From Xanthobacteraceae bacterium (GTDB lineage: Bacteria > Pseudomonadota > Alphaproteobacteria > Rhizobiales > Xanthobacteraceae), in the NCBI GenBank assembly GCA_030041005.1, contig JASHOR010000070.1, positions 1 to 47,954 on the forward strand: a DNA stretch of 47,954 bases, read 5' to 3'. Shown here piece after piece: positions 41,825 to 47,954 of the stretch. The notes under the pieces were generated by a model, which was not told where the DNA came from, did not search any database, and worked only from the letters and a program-made list of their open reading frames with translations. Every line of letters starts with the position of its first letter. Position 1 is the first letter of the stretch. Position numbers and translations under genes: made by a program.

Positions 41825-43324
41825 TCAAATCGTTTGATTATACTCCCCTACCTCCTTGTGCGTGCGCAGCACCGCGTCGAGCGCCCTGAACATCTCGCGC
41901 ATGCGCGCTTGCGACACCGGGCTCTCGACCACCACCACCAGTTCCGGCTTGTTGGATGAGGCGCGAACCAGGCCCCAGGTGCCGTCTTCCACGGTCACGC
42001 GCACGCCGTTGACGGTGACGAGATTGCGGATCGCCTGACCGGCGACCTTGCCTCCTTTCTTCTTCTCCGTCTCGAAATGCTTCACGACCTCCTCGACGAT
42101 CGCGTACTTGGTCTCGTCGGGGCAATGCGGCGACATGGTCGGCGACGACCACGTCTTCGGCAGCGCGTTCTTCAGGTCGGCCATGCTCTTTCCCGGATTG
42201 CGATCGAGCATGTCGCAGACCGCGAAGGCAAAGTTCAGGCCGTCGTCGTAGCCGCGGCCGAAAGGCGGGTTGAAGAAGAAGTGGCCGGATTTCTCGAAAC
42301 CGGCGATGGCGCCGATCTCGTTCACGCGGCGCTTCATGTAGGAATGGCCGGTCTTCCAGTAATCGGTCTTGGCGCCGTTTGCGATCAACATCGGATCGGT
42401 GGCAAACAGCCCGGTCGATTTCACGTCGGCAACAAACAGCGCGTCCTTGTGTTTGGCTGAAATGTCGCGCGCCAGCATGACGCCGACCTTGTCGGCGAAA
42501 ATCTCCTCGCCTTCGTTGTCGACCACGCCGCAGCGGTCGCCGTCGCCGTCGAAGCCAAGCGCGATATCGGCGCCGCTTTCGAGCACGGCGTCCCGCATGG
42601 CATGCAGCATTTTCAGGTCTTCGGTATTGGGATTGTATTTCGGAAAGGTGTGGTCGAGTTCGCAATCGAGCGGCACCACCTCGCAGCCGATCTTTTGCAG
42701 AGCCTGCGGCGCGAAGGCGCCGGCCGTGCCGTTGCCGCAGGCGCAGACCACCTTGAGCCGGCGCCTGAGTTTCGGCCGATCGGTGATGTCGGCGATGTAG
42801 CGCGCCGGAAAGTTTTCGATGAATTGATAGCCGCCGCCGCCCTTGGCCTTGAACCGGCCGTCGAGCACGATGTCCTTGAGCCTGATCATCTCCTCGGGGC
42901 CGAAGGTCAGCGGTCGGTTGGCGCCCATCTTCACCCCGGTCCAGCCGTTGTCGTTGTGCGAGGCGGTGACCATGGCGACGCAGGGGATGTCGAGGGCAAA
43001 CTGCGCGAAATAGGCCATCGGAGTGAGCGCCAGTCCGATGTCGCGGACCGTGCAGCCGGCGGCGATCAGCCCGTCGACCAGCGCCATTTTGATCGAGGCC
43101 GAATAGGAGCGAAAATCGTGTCCGGTGACCAATTCCGGCTTGGCGCCAAGCTCGCCAATCAGCGTACCGAGGCCGAGGCCCAGGGCCTGCACGCCCATGA
43201 GATTGATCTCGCTGCCGAACAGCCAGCGCGCGTCATATTCGCGAAAGCCGGTGGGCTTCACCATCGGCTCGGATTCGTAGGCGTAGGTGTTGGGTTTGAG
43301 CGAGGGCTTCGGCTTGGGGAACAT
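41825..43324 (-). CDS. Phosphomannomutase/phosphoglucomutase
   Basis: A 499-residue alpha-D-phosphohexomutase (AlgC/ManB family) that interconverts 1- and 6-phosphates of mannose or glucose for polysaccharide precursors. The phosphoserine loop is TASHNDNGWTG (Ser122), the metal loop DGDGDR (259-264), the sugar-specificity loop GFEKSGHFFF, and the phosphate-binding loop is RASSNKPELVV. The usual GEMSGH is KSGH here, as in a rhizobial subgroup. It is transcribed alone, towards the ANT-like gene. Confidence 0.92.
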   Translation of the reverse strand: MFPKPKPSLKPNTYAYESEPMVKPTGFREYDARWLFGSEINLMGVQALGLGLGTLIGELGAKPELVTGHDFRSYSASIKMALVDGLIAAGCTVRDIGLALTPMAYFAQFALDIPCVAMVTASHNDNGWTGVKMGANRPLTFGPEEMIRLKDIVLDGRFKAKGGGGYQFIENFPARYIADITDRPKLRRRLKVVCACGNGTAGAFAPQALQKIGCEVVPLDCELDHTFPKYNPNTEDLKMLHAMRDAVLESGADIALGFDGDGDRCGVVDNEGEEIFADKVGVMLARDISAKHKDALFVADVKSTGLFATDPMLIANGAKTDYWKTGHSYMKRRVNEIGAIAGFEKSGHFFFNPPFGRGYDDGLNFAFAVCDMLDRNPGKSMADLKNALPKTWSSPTMSPHCPDETKYAIVEEVVKHFETEKKKGGKVAGQAIRNLVTVNGVRVTVEDGTWGLVRASSNKPELVVVVESPVSQARMREMFRALDAVLRTHKEVGEYNQTI

Positions 43325-43522
43325 TGTGGCGATGCAAGATAGGGGGAGCCGTGCAGCAGTAGCTTAAACTACATGGAACTCAAATGGTTTCGCCATCGCG
43401 CCGGTCAGCGCTTGCCGCTGCCAGCGATGGCCGGCAGCGGATCGTACGGATCGCTCCCAGACTTTGGCCGCGATCGCGCTGAACACTGCATCACGCGCCG
43501 GCGTGGAGGACAACGGCGCCGT

Positions 43523-44038
43523 CTATTGCTCCAGCACCAGTTTTCCCCGGCTGTATTCGAAGTGACGAAGCCGCGACAGAAACGACAGACCCAGGAGATT
43601 CTCGCTCAGCGCGCTATCCGGCAGCACGACGGCGGCCACGTCATGCACCATGATGTCGCCGATCTCGACCAGGCCGAGCGTTGCGGGTGCGGCCCGGACC
43701 GTCCCGTTGGCCGTCTTCAAGAGGACGGTATAGTCGACGGGAAAGGGATGGATGCCCAGCGACGATGCGTCGTCGGCGGTGAGCGCAATGACCGACGCTC
43801 CGGTATCCACGATGAAGGCGAGCCGCCGCCCATCGACGTTGGCTTCGACGCGAAAATGTCCGGAATTATCGCGCGGCACGACAACGGAATCGAAGCCGGA
43901 TGCGCCTCGTTCCGCCGTGCTCGGCGCCGAAGCGGTCGCCGGTCCCGGCATCGTTTGGTGGTTCACATGTTCCGCATAGCGCGGCACGATGCTTCCCGCG
44001 ACCAATGCCATCGCGGCGAAAGTGATGACAGAGCGCAT
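43523..44038 (-). CDS. Retropepsin-like (clan AA) aspartic protease
   Basis: A 171-residue protein of the TIGR02281/PerP-like family. A hydrophobic N-terminal segment (VITFAAMALVAGSIVP) may anchor it, with the domain in the periplasm. The active-site motif is VDTGAS (Asp78) after GHFRVEANVDG, followed by LTADDASSLG and NLLGLSFLSRLRHFEYSRGKLVLEQ-type ending (in parts: NLLGLSFLSRL, GKLVLEQ). One active site per chain implies a homodimer. Relatives in Caulobacter cut membrane-bound regulators; the target here is unknown. Confidence 0.87.
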   Translation of the reverse strand: MRSVITFAAMALVAGSIVPRYAEHVNHQTMPGPATASAPSTAERGASGFDSVVVPRDNSGHFRVEANVDGRRLAFIVDTGASVIALTADDASSLGIHPFPVDYTVLLKTANGTVRAAPATLGLVEIGDIMVHDVAAVVLPDSALSENLLGLSFLSRLRHFEYSRGKLVLEQ

Positions 44039-44171
44039 GGCGGCAGACCAGGGTCCACGACTATCGCGCCATGAGAGCAGCCTTGCGCGAAGAACCTGCT
44101 AACGAGCCGCGCGCGCCCTGCCTGATTTGCCGCGTGATGGTGAGCGGAACGCTAGGCAATTTGCTCAAACT

Positions 44172-46676
44172 TTACGTCTTGGCCGATTTGGCGCGCCGGG
44201 TGGCCGTCGCCGAGACCGGGTCCTCGGGCCAAGGGTGTTTGGGATACCGTCCGCGCATCTCGGCGCGCACCGCGGCGTAGCTGCCGCGCCAGAACCCCGG
44301 CAGGTCGCGCGTGGTCTGCACCGGTCGGTGCGCCGGGGATAAAAGTTCGACGACCAGCGGCACCCCTCCGTCGGCGATGGTCGGATGACGGTCGAGACCG
44401 AAAAGCTCCTGCACCCGAACCGCGATTTTCGGCCCGCCTTCGGCCTCGTAATCGATGGGCATGCGTGAGCCGGTGGGAACTTCGAAATGGGTCGGAGCCT
44501 CGGCATCCAGCCGGCGCGCCAGCGGCCAGGGCAGGAGAGCCCGCAACGCCGCCTCCACCTCGGCAGCGGCAATTTCGGAGAGCGAAGTCTTCGATCCAAG
44601 AACTGGCGCAAGCCATTCGGCGATGGACCGGATCAGGGCCGAGTCGGAAAGGTCGGGCCATTCGTCGCCTTCGCTCGCCCGCAGAAACATCACGCGGTCG
44701 CGCCATTGCCGCAGCGCCTTGCTCCATGGCAGCCGATCGAGGCCGAGAGTGGCGATACCTGCGGCGAGCTTGTGCGCGCTCTCCTCGCCGGCGAGGACCG
44801 GTACCGGCTGCTGCGAAAGGACGAGGGCGCCGAGACGGCGGGTCTTTCGGCCGCGCAAACTCGCGCTCGCAGGATCGAAAACGATCTCTTCGCGCTCCTC
44901 GATGCGGTCGGCAAAGAGCTGTTCTATCTCGGCAAGCGATATCGGCGCCGCGAGCAGGATGCGGCCGGAGGCGGCGCTGCCGGTAAGCTGAGCCACCGCC
45001 AGATACGGCTCCCGCGCCAGCGGCGAGGCCGGATCGATATTGGCGCCGCGCCCGTTGGCCAGCAAAAATGCGCCCGTCGCCCCGCCGCGGCTCTTGGCAA
45101 TGCGTTGCGGGTAGGCGGGTGCGAGCAGGGCGCCGAGCGAACGATCGTTGCGCTCTGTGCCGGCTGAGTCGGTCGTGGCGCCGGCAGATGCAGCCGGCCG
45201 CCGTTCCGCCATCCGCGCCAGATCCGCCGCCATCTGCCGCGCCTGCTGTGCGCGCGACGAGCGATCGTTGAGGAAAACGTTGAGCCGGTCGCGCAAATCG
45301 ACATCGTCGCCGCCAAGACCACGTTCGCTGACGAGCAGCGCCAGCCTGGCTGCGGTCCGCGCCTCTGCGCTGCCCGCGGCGTCGACCACCATGCGCGCAA
45401 GCCGTGGCGGCAGCGGCAGTTTGCGCAAGTGCCAGCCCTCGTCGGTGATGCGGCCGTCGACATCGAGGGCGCCGAGTTCGACCAGCAGCGCCTTGGCCTC
45501 GGCCAACGCGGCGCGCGGCGGCGGATCGAGGAAGGCGAGCTGTTCCGGGGCGCTTCCCCAAGCGGCAAGGTCGAGCGCGAATGACGAGAGATCCGCGGCG
45601 AGAATCTCCGGCTTGGCGAATGGTTCGAGGGCTGCGGTCTGCGGCTCATCCCAGAGCCGGTAGCAGACGCCGGGCTCGGTGCGGCCGGCGCGGCCGCGGC
45701 GCTGGTCGGCGGCCGCGCGCGAGACTCGCACGGTTTCAAGCCGCGTCACGCCGACGTCGGGCTCGTAGCGCGGCACGCGCGCGAGCCCGCTGTCGACCAC
45801 GATGCGCACGCCCTCGATCGTGATCGAAGTCTCCGCGATCGAGGTGGCGAGCACGATCTTGCGCCGTCCGGGTGGAGCAGGGGCGATGGCGCGGTCCTGC
45901 TCGCCGCTGTCGAGCGCGCCGTAAAGCGTAACGACGTCGGTGGATCGATCCAGACGGCCTTCGAGGAAAGACAGCGTGCGACGGATTTCCGCGGCACCGG
46001 GCAAAAACGCCAGCACTGAGCCGTGATCGGAACGCACGGCGCGCACGATCGTGTCGGCGACTTGCGGTTCGATCGGCCGCGCGTCGCGGCCGACGTAGCG
46101 GGTTTCGACCGCAAAGGTGCGGCCGGCGCTTTCGATCACCGGGGCGTTGCCGAGCAACGCCGCGACGCGAGCACCGTCGAGCGTCGCCGACATGACCAGG
46201 AGCCGCAGATCGGGACGCAAGCCTTGCTGCACATCGCGGGCCAAGGCCAGGCCGAGGTCCGCATCGAGCGAGCGTTCGTGAAATTCGTCGAACAGAACAG
46301 CGGCGATCCCGCCCAGCATGGGGTCGTCAATCACGAGTCGGGAGAAAACGCCCTCGGTGACAATTTCGATGCGGGTGCGCGGCGAAACCTTGTGATCGTA
46401 GCGAATTCGCAGGCCCACCGTCTCGCCGACCCGCTCGCCGCGCGTCCAGGCCATTCGTTCCGCGGCGGCGCGGGCGGCGAGACGGCGCGGCTCCAGCATC
46501 AGGATACGGCCGTCTCGCGCCCAATTTTCCGCGGTCAGCACGAGCGGCACTCGCGTGGTCTTGCCGGCGCCCGGCGGCGCCACCAGCACGGCCGCGGTCT
46601 CGCGGCGCAGCCGCTCGGTCAAATCCGGCAGCACCACGCTGATCGGGAGTGGCGGCTGATCCACAATCTTGCCCAA
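44172..46676 (-). CDS. hrpB: ATP-dependent RNA helicase HrpB
   Basis: An 834-residue DExH helicase. Walker A is APPGAGKT (33-40), motif II DEFH (130-133), motif III SAT, and the C-terminal region includes the HrpB-specific domain with VPTGSRMPIDYE and LPGFWRGSYAAVRAEMRGRYPKHPWPED (in parts: LPGFWRGSY, RGRYPKHPWPEDP). The length is normal for HrpB. It is divergent from polA across only 61 bp. Its RNA substrates are poorly known even in Escherichia coli. Confidence 0.94.
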   Translation of the reverse strand: MGKIVDQPPLPISVVLPDLTERLRRETAAVLVAPPGAGKTTRVPLVLTAENWARDGRILMLEPRRLAARAAAERMAWTRGERVGETVGLRIRYDHKVSPRTRIEIVTEGVFSRLVIDDPMLGGIAAVLFDEFHERSLDADLGLALARDVQQGLRPDLRLLVMSATLDGARVAALLGNAPVIESAGRTFAVETRYVGRDARPIEPQVADTIVRAVRSDHGSVLAFLPGAAEIRRTLSFLEGRLDRSTDVVTLYGALDSGEQDRAIAPAPPGRRKIVLATSIAETSITIEGVRIVVDSGLARVPRYEPDVGVTRLETVRVSRAAADQRRGRAGRTEPGVCYRLWDEPQTAALEPFAKPEILAADLSSFALDLAAWGSAPEQLAFLDPPPRAALAEAKALLVELGALDVDGRITDEGWHLRKLPLPPRLARMVVDAAGSAEARTAARLALLVSERGLGGDDVDLRDRLNVFLNDRSSRAQQARQMAADLARMAERRPAASAGATTDSAGTERNDRSLGALLAPAYPQRIAKSRGGATGAFLLANGRGANIDPASPLAREPYLAVAQLTGSAASGRILLAAPISLAEIEQLFADRIEEREEIVFDPASASLRGRKTRRLGALVLSQQPVPVLAGEESAHKLAAGIATLGLDRLPWSKALRQWRDRVMFLRASEGDEWPDLSDSALIRSIAEWLAPVLGSKTSLSEIAAAEVEAALRALLPWPLARRLDAEAPTHFEVPTGSRMPIDYEAEGGPKIAVRVQELFGLDRHPTIADGGVPLVVELLSPAHRPVQTTRDLPGFWRGSYAAVRAEMRGRYPKHPWPEDPVSATATRRAKSAKT

Positions 46677-46737
46677 CGGTCGGCAGCCCTCCGGTTTGCG
46701 GTGCCAATCCGCACCGAGCCCCTATATATTGACCGGC

Positions 46738-47954
46738 ATGCCCACAGCACAAAAAGCTTCGGCCAAGGCACAAAAGGCGCCCGGGGCCGCCGCCAAGCCG
46801 GTGAAGAAAGGCGATCACGTCTTTCTGGTCGACGGCTCATCCTACATTTTCCGCGCTTATCACGCCCTGCCGCCGATCAACCGCAAGACCGACGGACTGC
46901 AGCTCAATGCCGTGTTCGGCTTCTGCAATATGCTGTGGAAGCTTTTGCGCGACATGAAGCCGGAGGAAAAACCCACCCATCTCGCGGTGGTATTTGACCT
47001 GTCGGAGCACACGTTCCGCACCGACATGTATCCCGACTACAAGGCGCACCGGCCGGACCCGCCGGATGACCTGCAGCCGCAGTTCGGATTGATCCGCGAA
47101 GCCGTTCACGCCTTCGATCTGCCGTGCCTCGAACAGCGAGGCTTCGAGGCCGACGATCTGATCGCGACCTATGTGCGGCAAGCCAGCGAGGCCGGCGCCA
47201 CCTCGACCATCGTCTCCTCGGACAAGGATTTGATGCAGCTCGTCAGCGACGGCGTGGTCATGTTCGACACCATGAAGGACAAGAAGATCGGTCCGGCCGA
47301 AGTGGTGGAAAAATTCGGCGTCCCGCCCAACAAGGTGATCGAGGTGCAATCGCTGATCGGCGATTCGACCGACAATGTGCCCGGCGTGCCTGGCATCGGC
47401 GTGAAGACGGCGGCCCAGTTGATCGGCGAATATGGCGATTTGGAAACGCTGCTCAAACGCGCGGGCGAGATCAAGCAGGAAAAGCGCCGGCAATCGCTGA
47501 TCGACAATGCGGATAAGGCGCGGCTGTCGAAAAAGCTGGTCACTCTCGACGATCACGTGAAGCTCGACGTACCGATCGGCGATCTCGCCGTGCACGAGCC
47601 CGACTACAAGCGGCTGATCGCCTTTCTCAAGGCGATGGAGTTCAATTCGCTCACCCGCCGCGTGGCGGAGTTCGCCGGCATCGATGCCGGCGCCATCGAG
47701 GCGGACGAAGGCCTCGCGGGTGGTTTCGCTGGGCAATCTTCTTTCCCCTTCCCCCGCGAAGCGGCGGAGAGGGTCGCCGCGAATGAAATGGGCGGCGGGG
47801 TGGGAGGTGGCGAAAAAGAGCCCCTCTCCCCACCACGCGCTGCGCGCGCGGGGGGAGGGGAGGCGGCCGCGCTGACGCCGAAGGCGCTGGCGGCAGCGCG
47901 CATGGAAGCTGCGCGCAGCGCACGATTCGACCGCGTCAAATACGAAACCGTGCG
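46738..47954 (+). CDS. polA: DNA polymerase I, N-terminal part (3' end outside window)
   Basis: The frame from ATG 46738 is open to the window end (405 codons visible). After a Lys/Ala-rich lead (MPTAQKASAKAQKAPG) the 5'-3' exonuclease domain begins at HVFLVDGSSYIFRAYHAL, with FEADDLIATY, VSSDKDLMQL and NVPGVPGIGVKTAAQL as metal-binding and helix-hairpin-helix motifs. At residues about 334-376 the frame crosses a palindromic repeat element (see repeat entry) and resumes as ALTPKALAAARMEAAR, the start of the 3'-5' exonuclease-like domain. A TATATT lies about ten bases before the ATG as a possible -10 element. Confidence 0.95.
   Translation, partial: MPTAQKASAKAQKAPGAAAKPVKKGDHVFLVDGSSYIFRAYHALPPINRKTDGLQLNAVFGFCNMLWKLLRDMKPEEKPTHLAVVFDLSEHTFRTDMYPDYKAHRPDPPDDLQPQFGLIREAVHAFDLPCLEQRGFEADDLIATYVRQASEAGATSTIVSSDKDLMQLVSDGVVMFDTMKDKKIGPAEVVEKFGVPPNKVIEVQSLIGDSTDNVPGVPGIGVKTAAQLIGEYGDLETLLKRAGEIKQEKRRQSLIDNADKARLSKKLVTLDDHVKLDVPIGDLAVHEPDYKRLIAFLKAMEFNSLTRRVAEFAGIDAGAIEADEGLAGGFAGQSSFPFPREAAERVAANEMGGGVGGGEKEPLSPPRAARAGGGEAAALTPKALAAARMEAARSARFDRVKYETV
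47741..47863 (+). repeat. In-frame palindromic repeat element within polA
   Basis: Two hairpin modules separated by GTCGCCGCGAATGAAATG. Module 1 (47747-47772) pairs CCGC with GCGG around GAA and continues imperfectly. Module 2 pairs CCCCTCTCCCC (47821-47831) with GGGGGGAGGGG (47850-47860) at ten of eleven bases, around GCGC-T-GCGC. The Gly/Glu/Pro/Arg/Ala-rich residues it encodes have no polymerase character, and the pattern is that of intergenic palindromes common in Bradyrhizobium-like genomes. Confidence 0.75.

Noticed and set aside
1-47954. Search for CRISPR arrays, insertion sequences, integrases and intact tRNA or rRNA genes
   Set aside because: No regularly spaced repeats, no transposase or recombinase motifs and no complete RNA genes were seen on either strand.

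Overview
The window is GC-rich (by eye low to mid 60s % GC) and dense with genes. Gene content and arrangement point to an alphaproteobacterium of the Hyphomicrobiales, near Bradyrhizobium or the Xanthobacteraceae: cytochrome c divergent from kdsB-pheA, DUF3500 and DUF1127 proteins, many orphan 'Bug' solute receptors, and rhizobial-type intergenic palindromes. No rRNA, complete tRNA, transposase, integrase or CRISPR array was seen.

Left part (1-10.4 kb): the 3' part of an M3 oligoendopeptidase, an eroded Doc-like toxin gene, an ABC1/UbiB-type kinase, an NTF2-like protein, a small Cys-tailed protein, a zinc alcohol dehydrogenase, an orphan NMT1-type receptor, a fossil of a cytochrome bo3 oxidase operon (cyoB and cyoD fused by deletion), a cationic amino-acid permease, an M17 aminopeptidase, an NlpC/P60 hydrolase and a membrane protein.

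Middle-left (11-16.3 kb) is looser and looks rearranged. It holds the tail of a dead FAD monooxygenase, a stand-alone CinA/PncC domain, a LysR regulator, a DUF1127 protein whose ribosome-binding site lies in a perfect hairpin, a DMT exporter divergent from an XRE regulator with a palindrome at its start codon, and a tRNA 3'-end scar.

Central part (17.2-29.1 kb) looks like an accessory aromatic-catabolism region. A minus-strand operon encodes a Bug receptor, a PaaK-type aryl-CoA ligase and a DpgC-type cofactor-free dioxygenase, followed by a DUF3500 protein. Nearby are an SDR, a DsbA-like protein, a LigA/LigB extradiol dioxygenase pair (LigB lacks the usual catalytic His), a second Bug receptor and a group D flavin monooxygenase. 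A plausible scheme is uptake, CoA activation, alpha-oxidation to an arylglyoxylate, ring hydroxylation and ring cleavage; the substrate is unknown.

Right-centre (29.1-37.0 kb): a Yej-type peptide ABC operon, yejA1-yejA2-yejB-yejE-yejF, with two tandem, translationally coupled receptors. A frameshifted piece of a yejF paralogue survives at 24.3 kb.

Right part (37.2 kb to end) is mostly core: cytochrome c, kdsB-pheA plus a small protein, an APH(3')-like kinase divergent from an ANT(2'')-like nucleotidyltransferase, phosphomannomutase, a periplasmic-type aspartic protease, helicase HrpB, and the start of polA. The polA frame carries an in-frame palindromic repeat between its nuclease domains.
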